Assembly: GCF_011927785.1 (NCBI RefSeq)
Contig: NZ_JAATJK010000001.1
Coordinates: 3,753,001-3,817,000, forward strand
DNA length: 64,000 nt
Direction of reading: 5' to 3'
Origin: Micromonospora profundi
Lineage (GTDB): Bacteria; Actinomycetota; Actinomycetes; Mycobacteriales; Micromonosporaceae
The notes beneath the pieces are model-generated. The model saw nothing but the letters and a program-made list of their open reading frames with translations. It made no database searches and was not told the DNA's origin. The translations under genes and the position numbers were made by a program. Shown here in pieces: positions 17,291 to 25,809 of the stretch (position 1 is its first letter; every line of letters begins with the position of its first letter).

Positions 17291-17839
17291 ATGGAATTCT
17301 TCTGCTACCACCGCGATCGCCCCGGTTCGACACCGCTGCGGAGCCGGATGGTGGAGCAGCACTGGTCCTACATGGATCGATTCGCAGCGACGATGATCGC
17401 CCGCGGTCCCACCTTCACCAGCGACGGAACTCTGACCGGCAGCGTGCACATCCTCGATCTGCCAGATCCCACCGCTGCCCGCGCCTTCGCGTTCGATGAA
17501 CCCGGCTACCAGGCTGGCGCCTACCGCGACGTGCTGCTGCGGCGGTGGCACAACTCCCTGGGTCGCCGGATGTGGGACTTCAACGCCGGCCAGCCTGACT
17601 ACCACCGTTTCCTCGTCCTCGGGTTCACGTTGGAGCCTGCGGCGGACGCCGCCGACCCGCCGATCCGCGATGAGCTGATCGCCAGCGGACCGCTCCTGTC
17701 CGATGACGGTTCCCTGGTGCTCGGGGCGGCAGTTCTGCTGGAGGCGCCCGACGCGGACGCCGCGCGGGAAGTACTCTCCGCTGACCGATACGCCGGAATC
17801 GAGGTACATCAGTGGCGGTTCGGTGGGCGCCCGAACTGA
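17291..17839 (+). CDS. Tandem YCII-domain protein
   Basis: The 182-residue protein is built of two YCII (YciI-like) ferredoxin-fold halves. The first has EFFCYHRDRPGSTPLRSRMVEQHW and SDGTLTGSVHILDLPDPTAARAFAFDEPG. The second has FLVLGFTLEPAADAADPPIRDELI and SDDGSLVLGAAVLLEAPDADAAREVL. YCII proteins are small enzymes or sensors of largely unknown chemistry. ATG 17291 starts exactly at the first domain. The open frame extends 45 codons upstream, but that part crosses a palindrome and has no domain. No ribosome site is visible, so translation efficiency may be low. Confidence 0.8.
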   Translation: MEFFCYHRDRPGSTPLRSRMVEQHWSYMDRFAATMIARGPTFTSDGTLTGSVHILDLPDPTAARAFAFDEPGYQAGAYRDVLLRRWHNSLGRRMWDFNAGQPDYHRFLVLGFTLEPAADAADPPIRDELIASGPLLSDDGSLVLGAAVLLEAPDADAAREVLSADRYAGIEVHQWRFGGRPN

Positions 17840-18020
17840 GACGGGACCGGGGTCGGGCGCCGCAACAGGGCTATGTCACGGCGGCTGTGCGCCAGCGATT
17901 GCGGTGCTCGACGGCGGTGTGGCCGGCTGGCTGGCCCTCGGAGGGCTCTTCGCCGTGGTGGGCCTGGTCAGCCCGGCGTTGACCCGGTGGGCATTGGCCA
18001 CCCGCCCCTGGTGTAGCACC

Positions 18021-18563
18021 ATGGCGGGCATGCCCAGTCAACAGACCATCGCCATTCGCCCCGGCGGGCCCGAGGACACCGGGGCCGTGCTGCGGCTGCT
18101 CGACGGTGCCACCGCCTGGCTGGTCGCGCGTGGCCGCACCGGTCAGTGGGGCACCGCACGCCCGTCGACCGATCCGCGCCGGATCGCCCAGGCCGACGAC
18201 TGGGCCTCCGGTGGCGGCCTCTACCTGGCGATGTTCGGCGACCGCCCGGTCGGTGCGCTGGTCGTCGGCGCCGCAAGCGACTACGTACCACCGGCCACCG
18301 AGCCGGAACTCTACGTGCGGCTACTGGTCACCGACCGGGAGCACACCGGCCTGGGGATCGGGGCGCGGCTGCTGGAGCACGCCGCCGACCTGGCCCGGTC
18401 GCGTGGGCTGGGGCTGCTGCGGGTGGACTGCTACGGCGGCGACGACCGGGCGTTGGTCCGCTTCTACGAGGGCTGCGGTTTCACCGCGACCGACTCGTTC
18501 ACTGTCACCCGACCGGGACTCGACCCGTGGCCCGGGCAAGTCCTCGTCCGCCGGCTCGACTGA
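18021..18563 (+). CDS. GNAT family N-acetyltransferase
   Basis: This is a 180-residue GNAT enzyme. The acetyl-CoA site is VRLLVTDREHTGLGIGARLLEHA (about residues 98-120) and the C-terminal part has VDCYGGDDRALVRFYEGCGF, a form common in stand-alone acetyltransferases. The frame is open far upstream (to 17703), including a hydrophobic stretch. The recognisable domain begins at IAIRPGGPEDTGAVL, so I start at ATG 18021; ATG 18030 is equally possible and neither has a good ribosome site. It is convergent with the LLM oxidoreductase. The substrate is unknown. Confidence 0.83.
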   Translation: MAGMPSQQTIAIRPGGPEDTGAVLRLLDGATAWLVARGRTGQWGTARPSTDPRRIAQADDWASGGGLYLAMFGDRPVGALVVGAASDYVPPATEPELYVRLLVTDREHTGLGIGARLLEHAADLARSRGLGLLRVDCYGGDDRALVRFYEGCGFTATDSFTVTRPGLDPWPGQVLVRRLD

Positions 18564-18666
18564 GCGCCTCCGAGGTCAAACCGCCGCGCCTGAAGCGGGT
18601 TTCCCGCACCGAGCCGCGACCGGCGGCAGGCTTCCCAGAGGGTACGGGCCACTGGGTCGAGCCCGA

Positions 18667-19632
18667 TCAGCCGTTGGTGCGCAGCTTCGGCAGCACCTCC
18701 GCGCCGAACGTGTCGATGAACCCGCGCTGCTCCTGCCCGACGTGGTGCAGTGCGATCTGGTCGAAGCCCAACTCCAGGTACTCCTCGAGCCACCCGACGT
18801 GCCGGCCCAGATCGGCGGAGATGTTCACCACCTCGGCGACCCGTTCGAGCGGCACGTCGGCCGAGACGACGTCGAAGTGCTCGGGTGAGTCCAGGTCCCA
18901 GCAGACCGGCGGGGCGAAGACGTTGCTACGCCACTGGTCGTACGCGATCGCCTCCGCCTGCTCCTGCTCCGGCGCCCAGGAGACGTGCACCTGGAGGTGC
19001 AGTGGCCCCCGCCCGCCGGCGCCCCGGTACGCGTCGATCATCTCGCGCAGGTGCTTGACCGGCGCGTTCACGGTGATCAGCCCGTCGGCCCACTCGGCGC
19101 ACCACCGGGCGGTGGCGACGCTGACTGCCGCACCGACGAGAGCGGGCGGCTGCTCGGGGCGGGTCCACAGTCGGGCGCGGTCCACCCGGACCAGGCCGTC
19201 GTGGCTGACCTCCTCACCGGCCAGCAGCGCGCGGATCACGTCCACGCACTCACGCAACCGGGCCGTGCGGATGTCCTTGCGCGGCCACCCGTCCCCGGTG
19301 ATGTGTTCGTTGCATGCCTCGCCGGTGCCCAGCGCTGCCCAGAACCGGCCCGGGTACATCGTGCCCAGGGTGCCGATCGCCTGCGCGATGATCGCCGGGT
19401 GGTAGCGCTGGCCGGGCGCGTTGACCACGCCGAAGGACAGGCCGGTGGCCTGCAGGGCGGCGCCGAGCCAGGACCAGGCGAAGCCTGACTCGCCCTGCCG
19501 GGCGCTCCACGGCGCGAAGTGGTCGGAGCACATGGCGGCGTCGAAGCCGGCCCGTTCGGCGTGGATCACCGACTCCAGCAGGGCGCGCGGACCGATCTGT
19601 TCATGCGAGGCGTGGAAAGCGAACGACGTCAT
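18667..19632 (-). CDS. LLM-class flavin-dependent oxidoreductase
   Basis: This luciferase-like monooxygenase of 321 residues is related to F420- or FMN-dependent members. It has HASHEQIGPRALLESVIHAERAGFD at the N-terminus, SDHFAPW in the cofactor region, and RFWAALGTGEACNEHITG, a typical glycine-rich turn of this fold. It looks closest to the group described as probable non-F420 flavin oxidoreductases, but cofactor choice cannot be settled by eye. ATG 19632 has a GGAAGAG ribosome site; the longer frame to 19659 is less likely. A large palindrome separates it from the aldehyde dehydrogenase gene on the same strand. Confidence 0.87.
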   Translation of the reverse strand: MTSFAFHASHEQIGPRALLESVIHAERAGFDAAMCSDHFAPWSARQGESGFAWSWLGAALQATGLSFGVVNAPGQRYHPAIIAQAIGTLGTMYPGRFWAALGTGEACNEHITGDGWPRKDIRTARLRECVDVIRALLAGEEVSHDGLVRVDRARLWTRPEQPPALVGAAVSVATARWCAEWADGLITVNAPVKHLREMIDAYRGAGGRGPLHLQVHVSWAPEQEQAEAIAYDQWRSNVFAPPVCWDLDSPEHFDVVSADVPLERVAEVVNISADLGRHVGWLEEYLELGFDQIALHHVGQEQRGFIDTFGAEVLPKLRTNG

Positions 19633-19667
19633 GCCGGCTCTTCCTACCCAGGCTCGCACCGCCTGAT

Positions 19668-19729
19668 GCCTGCAAGGAAGGGCCCCCTGTTAACGCCGTG
19701 GCGTTAACAGGGGGCCCTTCCTTGCAGGC
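19668..19729. repeat. Perfect 62-bp palindrome (REP-like or terminator)
   Basis: Two 30-base arms (19668-19697 and 19700-19729) pair without a mismatch around a two-base GT spacer. The arm runs GCCTGCAAGGAAGGGCC then CCCTGTTAACGCC. It lies between two minus-strand genes: seven bases after the aldehyde dehydrogenase stop and 35 bases before the LLM start. It could terminate the former. Its length and perfection suggest a mobile or selected repeat, of a type I recall as frequent in Micromonospora and Salinispora. Confidence 0.9.
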
Positions 19730-19735
19730 GGCGAG

Positions 19736-21151
19736 CTACTCGGCGTGCGCGCCGGCGCCCGCGGAGGCCGCGCCCTCGCCCACCCAGACCGTCTTGGTGT
19801 TGCAGAACTCCCGCATGCCCAGAGCGGACAGCTCCCGGCCGTAGCCGGAGTTCTTCACGCCGCCGAACGGCAGCTCCGGATAGGACGTGGTCATGCCGTT
19901 GATGAAGACGTTGCCGGCGTCCAGGTCGGTGGCGAAGCGTTCCTGCTCGGCCTTGTCCCGGGTCCAGGCGTTCGAGCCGAGCCCGAAGCTGGTGCCGTTG
20001 GCGACCTCGATGGCCTCCTCGTACGAGGACACCCGGTACAGGCCGGCGGCCGGGCCGAAGACCTCCTCGGACCACATGCGCATCTGCGGGGTGAGGTCGG
20101 TGACCACCGTCGGTGGGTAGAACCATCCGTCGCCCGCCGGCAGCTCCCCGCCGCAGAGGATGGTGGCGCCGTTGTCGGCCGCGTCGCGTACCTGGGCGTG
20201 CACCTCGTCCCGACCGCGCTCGCTTGCCAGCGGACCCACGTCGGTGTCCGGGTCCATGGGGTCGCCGACGCGCAGCGCGGCCATGTTAGCGGCGAACTTC
20301 TCGGCGAACGCGTCGAAGACGTCGGTGTGCACGATGAAGCGTTTCGCGGCGATGCAGGACTGGCCGTTGTTCTGGCAGCGGGCGGTGGTGGCGACCTCGG
20401 CCGCCCGGTCGACGTCGGCCGAGGGCATCACCACGAACGGGTCGCTGCCGCCGAGTTCCAGGACTGTCTTCTTCAGCTCCCGGCCGGCGATCTGGGCGAT
20501 GGAACGGCCTGCGGCCTCGCTGCCGGTGAGGGTGGCGGCGCGTACCCGGGGGTCGGCGAGGATCCGTTCGACGGCCTCCGAGCCGACCAGCAGGGTGGTG
20601 AACGCCCCCTCGGGGAACCCGGCGCGGCGGAACACGTCCTCCAGCAGCAGCGCGGTCTGCGGCACGTTGGAGGCGTGCTTGAGCAGGCCGGTGTTGCCGG
20701 CCATCAGCGCCGGGGCGGCGAAGCGCATCACCTGCCAGAGCGGGAAGTTCCACGGCATCACCGCGAGTACCACGCCGATCGGCTGGTAGCGGATGAACGC
20801 CCTGGTGGCCTTGACCGCGCTGGAGTCGGCCGGCTCGTCGGCGAGGAACGCGGGCGCCTTGTCGGCGTAGAAGCGGGCGGCCGTGGCGCACTTGGTCACC
20901 TCGGCCTGCGCCGCGACGTACGTCTTGCCCATTTCGGTGGTCATGATCCGGGCGATCTCGTCCCGCTCGGCGTCCAGCAGGTCGGCGGCCGCCCTCATCC
21001 AACGGGCACGCTTGTCGACGGTGGTTCCGCGCAGCTGCTGGTACGCGAGGTCGGTGCGTTCGATGGCCTCGTCGATCTGCTCGGTGGACATCGCCTCGTA
21101 GGTCTTGAGCACCTGTCCGGTGGTGGGGTTGGTGGTGGCGATGTGGGGCAT
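19736..21151 (-). CDS. NAD(P)-dependent succinate-semialdehyde dehydrogenase family
   Basis: This 471-residue aldehyde dehydrogenase most resembles succinate-semialdehyde dehydrogenases. The sequence shows IGVVLAVMPWNFPLWQVMR (cofactor strand), the catalytic Glu in LELGGSDPFVV and the catalytic Cys in NNGQSCIAAKRFIV (near residue 263). EEVFGPAAGLYRV and GGVKNSGYGRELS follow near the end. It oxidises succinate semialdehyde or a related aldehyde to the acid, for example in the GABA shunt. A strong AGGAGG lies upstream of ATG 21151. The small DUF6343-like gene ends 12 bases upstream, so they are probably one operon. Confidence 0.9.
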   Translation of the reverse strand: MPHIATTNPTTGQVLKTYEAMSTEQIDEAIERTDLAYQQLRGTTVDKRARWMRAAADLLDAERDEIARIMTTEMGKTYVAAQAEVTKCATAARFYADKAPAFLADEPADSSAVKATRAFIRYQPIGVVLAVMPWNFPLWQVMRFAAPALMAGNTGLLKHASNVPQTALLLEDVFRRAGFPEGAFTTLLVGSEAVERILADPRVRAATLTGSEAAGRSIAQIAGRELKKTVLELGGSDPFVVMPSADVDRAAEVATTARCQNNGQSCIAAKRFIVHTDVFDAFAEKFAANMAALRVGDPMDPDTDVGPLASERGRDEVHAQVRDAADNGATILCGGELPAGDGWFYPPTVVTDLTPQMRMWSEEVFGPAAGLYRVSSYEEAIEVANGTSFGLGSNAWTRDKAEQERFATDLDAGNVFINGMTTSYPELPFGGVKNSGYGRELSALGMREFCNTKTVWVGEGAASAGAGAHAE

Positions 21152-21163
21152 GTCGTCCTCCTG

Positions 21164-21427
21164 TCACTCGAACAGCGAGTGTCGTACGCCCGGCTCCTCG
21201 CGGCGGCGGGCGGCGCGACGGCGCTGGATCACGACCAGGTCGACCACTGCGACAACCGCGAAGATCGCGCAGACGACGCCGAGCCAGGCGATCCCGGCCC
21301 AGAACGCCAGGACCGCGAAGAGCACCATGATCACCAGCCCGAAGCTGGCCAGGGTGAGGCGAAGGTTCAACGCGCTGTAAGCATGGCCGACCGTGCCACG
21401 GGCACGCCGGGGCTGCGATCTCGTCAT
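21164..21427 (-). CDS. Small two-helix membrane protein, DUF6343-like
   Basis: An 87-residue protein with an Arg-rich start, SALNLRLTLASFGLVIMVLFAVLAF and WLGVVCAIFAVVAVVDLVVIQRRRAARRR. It therefore has two transmembrane helices followed by a basic cytoplasmic tail. The pattern (RSALRLRL-type motif before helix 1) matches DUF6343 proteins of actinobacteria, whose function is unknown. ATG 21427 is preceded by GTGAGG. It lies 12 bases upstream of the aldehyde dehydrogenase gene. Confidence 0.7.
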   Translation of the reverse strand: MTRSQPRRARGTVGHAYSALNLRLTLASFGLVIMVLFAVLAFWAGIAWLGVVCAIFAVVAVVDLVVIQRRRAARRREEPGVRHSLFE

Positions 21428-21621
21428 ACCTCACGATCTACCCTCGATCCGGAGCGTTAACCGGGCGCCGGACGCCGCGCTGGCCGGCTGGCGCCGCCAT
21501 AGCATCCCAGCAGCCTCGCCGCCGCCACTTCGCCACATATCCGACAGCATGTTCCCTCCGCACCACGCCCTGCGCATAGAGTTACCGCGCTGTCGCTCTG
21601 TGCTGCGAGACGGGGGTTGTC

Positions 21622-22473
21622 ATGCCTCGACGCTGGGTCGCCGCCCTGGCCTGCCTCGCGGCTCTCGTCGCGCTGGCCTGTGAAGGCGGCACGTCGGCGA
21701 CACCCCGTCCCACGAAGAGCGCGCCGCAGTCCGGCGGGCCGGGCGGCATCGCCGCACTCGGCGACTCGATAACCGCCGGTTTCGCCTCCTGCCTGGTGCT
21801 CACCTCCTGCGAGCGCAACTCCTGGTCGACAGGCGACGGGCTGCGGGTGCAGAGCCACTACCGGCGGCTGCTCGACCAGAACCCCAAGATCCGCGGGCGG
21901 GCGTACAACCATGCCCGGCCGGGTGCCCGCGCCGACGCCCTCGAAGGCCAAGCCCAAGCGGCGGTACGCGACCGCGTCGACTACGTCACGGTGCTGATCG
22001 GCGCCAACGACATCTGCCGGGGCGGGGTCGACGCGATGACCCCGGTTGCGCAGTTCCGGGCCGACGTCGATCGGGGTCTGCGGGCGCTGCGGACCGGCCG
22101 GCCGAAGGCGCGGGTGCTCGTGGTGAGCATTCCCGACCTGTACCGGCTCTGGGAGGTCGGGCACGACGACCCGCGGGCGACACGCGCGTGGCGGCGGGGC
22201 ATCTGCCCGGCCCTGCTGGCCGACGCCACGTCGACGGCACCCGCCGACCGTGCCCGCCGGGCGGCAGTACGGGAGCGGATCGAGGCGTACAACGCGCAGT
22301 TGGTGGCGGCCTGCCGGGCGTACGGCTCCCGGTGCCGGCACGACGGCGGCGCGGTGCACAAGGTGCGGTTCACCCTGGACCTGCTCAACCCGCTGGACTG
22401 GTTCCACCCGAATGCCACAGGGCAGGGCCGGCTCGCCGAGGTGACCTGGCGGGCCTCCGGCCTGGCCGGCTGA
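21622..22473 (+). CDS. SGNH/GDSL-hydrolase lipoprotein
   Basis: This 283-residue exported protein starts with a lipoprotein signal ending in LVALAC (lipobox, Cys near residue 20). It carries an SGNH hydrolase domain: block I GDSITAGF (catalytic Ser), block III IGANDICRGG (oxyanion Asn) and block V DWFHPNATG (Asp/His). It probably hydrolyses esters of lipids or polysaccharides at the outer face of the membrane. It is similar in outline to other actinobacterial secreted SGNH lipases, but the substrate is unknown. Two Cys-containing stretches (SCLVLTSCERN) could form a disulphide. Confidence 0.88.
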   Translation: MPRRWVAALACLAALVALACEGGTSATPRPTKSAPQSGGPGGIAALGDSITAGFASCLVLTSCERNSWSTGDGLRVQSHYRRLLDQNPKIRGRAYNHARPGARADALEGQAQAAVRDRVDYVTVLIGANDICRGGVDAMTPVAQFRADVDRGLRALRTGRPKARVLVVSIPDLYRLWEVGHDDPRATRAWRRGICPALLADATSTAPADRARRAAVRERIEAYNAQLVAACRAYGSRCRHDGGAVHKVRFTLDLLNPLDWFHPNATGQGRLAEVTWRASGLAG

Positions 22474-22484
22474 GCCACCCCGGT

Positions 22485-22542
22485 AGCGGCTCACCGGCAG
22501 CGGCACACCGGCGAGCGGGCCAGCAGCCAGCGGCTCACCGGC
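22485..22542. repeat. Three copies of a 14-mer in a convergent gap
   Basis: AGCGGCTCACCGGC occurs at 22485-22498 and 22529-22542, with a one-base variant at 22499-22512. The repeats fill the gap between the SGNH lipoprotein and EcsC gene ends and run into the EcsC 3' end. Confidence 0.7.
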
Positions 22543-23290
22543 GGCGCGGCTCCGGAACGGCGACGCCGCGCTGACCGTAGAGCGCGCGGGATCGCTGCGC
22601 GAGGTCCTTGGTGGCGGACGAGTTGGCCCAGGTGCCGAGGACTATCGCCGCACCCGGCACGATCTTGGCGACCATGCGCTTGGCCGCCCGGACGCCGGCC
22701 ATCTGCGCCAGCCGGACGCCGAGTTGCAGCATGACCCGGCCGAGCGGACGCTGGCCGCCGGGCCCGAACAGCGCGTCGGCGCGCTCCCGGCCTGCGGCCA
22801 CCCCGAGCGCCAGCCGGGCGCTCTCGGCGACCTTGTGCACCCGTTGCAGCACGAGCAGGTCGGTGGCCCGGTCGTTGTGCAGGGGATCCACCTCGTACGC
22901 GGCGGCGATGTGCAGCACCATCCGCGCCTGGGTCCAGGCCAGCACGCCCACGTCGAGCACGGCGCCGGGCAGCCCGGCCGCACCGGAAACCGCACCGGAG
23001 AGGCGGGCCAGGTTGACGAACTTGCGGGCAGCCTGGTCGGCGAGGGCATCGGCCGAGACGCCGGGGTGCTCGGCACGGGCCCGGGCGGCCCACTGCGCGG
23101 CCTCCGGCCCGAGTCGGCGCACCGCCTCCAGGGCGAGGTGCTCCGGGGCGTACTGCGGATCGTCGCGCATCCGGTCCCACAGCCGCGCCGGCGGACCTTC
23201 CGGCGCGGCTGGCGGCGCCTCCGGCGTGTCGGCGGACGGCTCAGAGGTGGGCACGGCGGGCTGACCGCCGACGGGTGGGGTGTCGGTCAC
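22535..23290 (-). CDS. EcsC family protein
   Basis: This 251-residue protein has a Pro-rich, acidic N-terminal 40 residues and then an EcsC-like helical domain: RKFVNLARLSGAVSGAAGLPGAVLDVGVLAWTQARMVLHIAAAYEVD, and KRMVAKIVPGAAIVLGTWANS near the end. EcsC-type proteins are membrane-associated with unclear function; the founding member lies beside an ABC transporter in Bacillus. Here there is no transporter. The GTG start at 23290 follows the 48-aa gene by 43 bases on the same strand. Confidence 0.8.
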   Translation of the reverse strand: MTDTPPVGGQPAVPTSEPSADTPEAPPAAPEGPPARLWDRMRDDPQYAPEHLALEAVRRLGPEAAQWAARARAEHPGVSADALADQAARKFVNLARLSGAVSGAAGLPGAVLDVGVLAWTQARMVLHIAAAYEVDPLHNDRATDLLVLQRVHKVAESARLALGVAAGRERADALFGPGGQRPLGRVMLQLGVRLAQMAGVRAAKRMVAKIVPGAAIVLGTWANSSATKDLAQRSRALYGQRGVAVPEPRRR

Positions 23291-23333
23291 CGGGTCTCCC
23301 CAGGGGTCACGGCGGGCAGGACGACCGCTGCGG

Positions 23334-23480
23334 TCAGCGGCGGCGGTTGGACAGCCGCGCCGCCAACCCCTTGAGCTTCTGCTGGGTGCCGGGCTTGGCC
23401 ATCTCGCGCCGACCCCTGTCGACCAGCTGCTGCCCCTTGGGTGATCGCAAGAAGGTGCTGATCCGCTGCATCAGTGACAT
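23334..23480 (-). CDS. Small basic protein (48 aa)
   Basis: The ATG at 23480 follows a strong AGGAGG ribosome site five bases away. The 48-residue product contains FLRSPKGQQLVDRGRREMAKP followed by a Lys/Arg-rich amphipathic stretch and ends SNRRR. It has no signal or membrane segment. Similar short 'SPxGxxxxxxxRRxAxxPxTQ' proteins occur widely in actinobacteria with no known role. It lies between the lysozyme-fold gene and EcsC on the same strand and is probably co-transcribed with EcsC. Confidence 0.75.
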   Translation of the reverse strand: MSLMQRISTFLRSPKGQQLVDRGRREMAKPGTQQKLKGLAARLSNRRR

Positions 23481-23588
23481 GACGTCCTCCTGTCGGTGGT
23501 GCCTGGGTCATGTGTACTCCGTGCCCGCAACGGTTGTACCCGGGACGCGACAGGTTCAACCCCACCATCCACAGTGGTCGGTAGGCTA

Positions 23589-24452
23589 CTACCTGGCCGG
23601 AACGATGGCGTCGACGACCCGGGTGGCCCGCCATTCGTGCTGCTGGTAGTGCTCGGGATAGGCGGAGATCTGCACCGCCTGGGCGGCGTCGGTGAGCCGC
23701 ATCTGCTGCCAACCGGGCACCTGTTGCAACGCGGCGAGGAACTGGCGGGTGGCGAACGCGGGGTCCATCAACCGGCCGACCGGGCCCCACCCGCTGCTGG
23801 AGCGCTGCTGGAACAGCCCCACCGAGTCGTGGTCCCAGCCGACACCCTGGTGCGGGTAGTTCCGCGACTCGGGCAGGACCCCGCTGGCGACGTTGTAGAG
23901 GTTGCTCTCCTGCATAGCGGTGGCCACCGCGATCACCAGGCCACGCCGCGGAATGCCCATGTCGCGACCGGTCCGCACGATCACCTTGGCGTTGTCCATC
24001 TGCTCCTTGTCCAGCCCGGCGACCGGCGCCGGGTCGGTCGGCTTCGCCGTGACGACCTTGCGCGCCCGCGCGGTGGTGTCCGGGTCGGCGGTGGTCGCGG
24101 ACGGCGACGGGGTCGCGCTGGAGGTCGCGGCGGGGGCCGTCGGCGCGGCCGAACGGTCGAGACCACGGGAGGCGCTCTGCTGCTCGGCGCGCTGCGCCAG
24201 CTCCGAGCTGGCCACGTCGCGGGTCGCCACGCCGGCGTCCCCGTCGCGGACCTGGGCCACGGCGGCCAGGCCGAGGCAGCAGACCACGCCGGTGGCGAGC
24301 GCCACCTGTGCCCGGCGACGGCCGGTCAGGTCGCGGGCGTACGCGCGGAGCCGACTCGCGGGGGTTGTCCGTTCGGCTGAGGTGCCATCCTCCATTTCGG
24401 CAGTGGGGCTGCTCGGGGCGTTCGGGTCGTCGAGGGTGCCGTCGTCACGCAT
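23589..24452 (-). CDS. Membrane-anchored protein with lysozyme-fold C-terminal domain
   Basis: The 287-residue protein has a cytoplasmic N-terminus (about 45 aa), one membrane helix (VALATGVVCCLGLAAVA) and a low-complexity Ser/Ala/Thr/Pro linker. Its extracytoplasmic domain (about 150-287) has AVATAMQESNLYNVASG, the catalytic-type Glu of lysozyme-like transglycosylases, and DSVGLFQQRSSSGWGPV. It likely acts on peptidoglycan or is a derived, inactive member. The same QES/GLFQQR arrangement recurs in the FG-GAP protein at the right edge of this window. The ATG at 24452 has no strong ribosome site. Confidence 0.78.
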   Translation of the reverse strand: MRDDGTLDDPNAPSSPTAEMEDGTSAERTTPASRLRAYARDLTGRRRAQVALATGVVCCLGLAAVAQVRDGDAGVATRDVASSELAQRAEQQSASRGLDRSAAPTAPAATSSATPSPSATTADPDTTARARKVVTAKPTDPAPVAGLDKEQMDNAKVIVRTGRDMGIPRRGLVIAVATAMQESNLYNVASGVLPESRNYPHQGVGWDHDSVGLFQQRSSSGWGPVGRLMDPAFATRQFLAALQQVPGWQQMRLTDAAQAVQISAYPEHYQQHEWRATRVVDAIVPAR

Positions 24453-24851
24453 CAGCCGAGGCTAGGCAGACGACCTCCCCGATCACGCAGGGTGATCACG
24501 TGGTCCTCGCCACAGATTCGGGGTGCCCTGGTGGACGAGTGGGGCGGCCGGACGCGCCCGGGGAACGGACCTCGCGTACCGGATGAAGCAGGTGTCGCAC
24601 GCAGGCCGGCACAGGCGGTGACAGGCGCGGACATCGGGCCAGCCGCACCCGCATGATCGACAAACTCGGCCTTTGAGCCGAACCATCCATCGTCCGAAAG
24701 GCGTATTGGGATGGTTGGTCCGATCGTGCCCACCGGCAGGCAACGGATCGCCCGGCGAAGGAATGCACAAGGATGGCGGGTACGTTGCCCGAACCGGGTG
24801 CCGTCCGTCGCGTCGGCATTCCGTAGGCACATTTCAGGGAGGTCCGCACCG
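24453..24851. other. Intergenic region with two inverted repeats, no gene seen
   Basis: About 400 bases between divergent genes. GATCAC...GTGATC lies at 24481-24497 near the lysozyme-fold gene start. AACCATCC (24681-24688) and GGATGGTT (24709-24716) form a second, wider repeat upstream of the PAC2 gene. Several overlapping minus-strand frames exist but none has a ribosome site or recognisable product. Confidence 0.45.
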
Positions 24852-25772
24852 GTGCTCGACCCACATGAGCTCTACCAGCTCACCGACGATCTGCCCGACC
24901 TCGGGCAACCGGTCCTGATCCAGGCCCTCACCGGCTTCGTGGACGCCGGCAACGCCAGCCGGCTGGCCCGCGAGCAACTGCTCACCTCGCTGGAGAGCAG
25001 GCCGATCGCCACCTTCGATGTCGACCAGCTCTTCGACTACCGCTCCCGCCGGCCGGTGATGACCTTCGTCGAGGACCACTGGGAGAGCTTCGACGCGCCC
25101 GCGTTGGAGCTGCACCTGCTGCACGACGACGACGAGACGCCCTTCCTGCTGCTCACCGGCCCCGAACCGGACCTTCAGTGGGAACGGTTCACCGCCGCGG
25201 TCGCCGGGCTCGCCGCCCGGCTGGACGTACGGCTCACCGTCGGGCTCAACTCGATCCCGATGGCGGTGCCGCACACCCGGCCGACCGGTGTGACCGCGCA
25301 CGCCACCCGACCGGAGCTGATCGCCGGGTACGAGCCCTGGCTGCAACGGGTCCAGGTGCCCGGCAGCGTCGGTCATCTGCTGGAGTTCCGCCTCGGCGAG
25401 CAGGGCCGCGACGCGCTCGGCTTCGCCGCGCACGTGCCGCACTACGTGGCCCAGACGGAGTACCCGGCCGCCGCCGAGGTGCTGCTCACCTCGGTCTCAC
25501 GCAGCACCGGGCTGCTCCTGCCCGGCGATGGGCTGCGGTCCGCCGCGGAGGTGGTCCGGGTGGAGATCGACAGGCAGGTCGCCCAGACCGAGGACGCCGC
25601 CGCCCTGGTCCAGGCCCTTGAGGAGCAGTACGACGCGTTTGCCCGCGGGCGCGGCGAGAAGAACCTGCTCGCCCCGGACGCCGGCCCGCTGCCCACCGCC
25701 GACGAACTCGGCGCGGAGCTGGAACGGTTCCTGGCCGAGCAGACACGCCCCGGCGACACCCCGGGCGGCTGA
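24852..25772 (+). CDS. PAC2 family protein
   Basis: The 306-residue protein matches the PAC2 fold (proteasome-assembly-chaperone 2-like, ATP-grasp-associated in archaea). It has a start around PVLIQALTGFVDAGNASRLA, DQLFDYRSRRPVMTF and PLLLLTGPEPDLQWERF-like blocks, then a GLNSIPMAVPHTRPTGVTAH segment. Actinobacterial members are conserved but of unknown role; a link to the actinobacterial proteasome is only an inference. GTG 24852 is preceded by AGGGAGG at nine bases; the frame extends 47 codons upstream without domain support. The exonuclease III gene follows after 37 bases. Confidence 0.82.
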   Translation: MLDPHELYQLTDDLPDLGQPVLIQALTGFVDAGNASRLAREQLLTSLESRPIATFDVDQLFDYRSRRPVMTFVEDHWESFDAPALELHLLHDDDETPFLLLTGPEPDLQWERFTAAVAGLAARLDVRLTVGLNSIPMAVPHTRPTGVTAHATRPELIAGYEPWLQRVQVPGSVGHLLEFRLGEQGRDALGFAAHVPHYVAQTEYPAAAEVLLTSVSRSTGLLLPGDGLRSAAEVVRVEIDRQVAQTEDAAALVQALEEQYDAFARGRGEKNLLAPDAGPLPTADELGAELERFLAEQTRPGDTPGG

Positions 25773-25809
25773 CCCGGCGACGCGGGGGTGCATGGGGCAG
25801 GCTGGGGAC

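Noticed and set aside
24452..24864. Several overlapping minus-strand frames of 115-126 codons upstream of the PAC2 gene
   Set aside because: They overlap one another in different frames and none has a ribosome site or recognisable domain.
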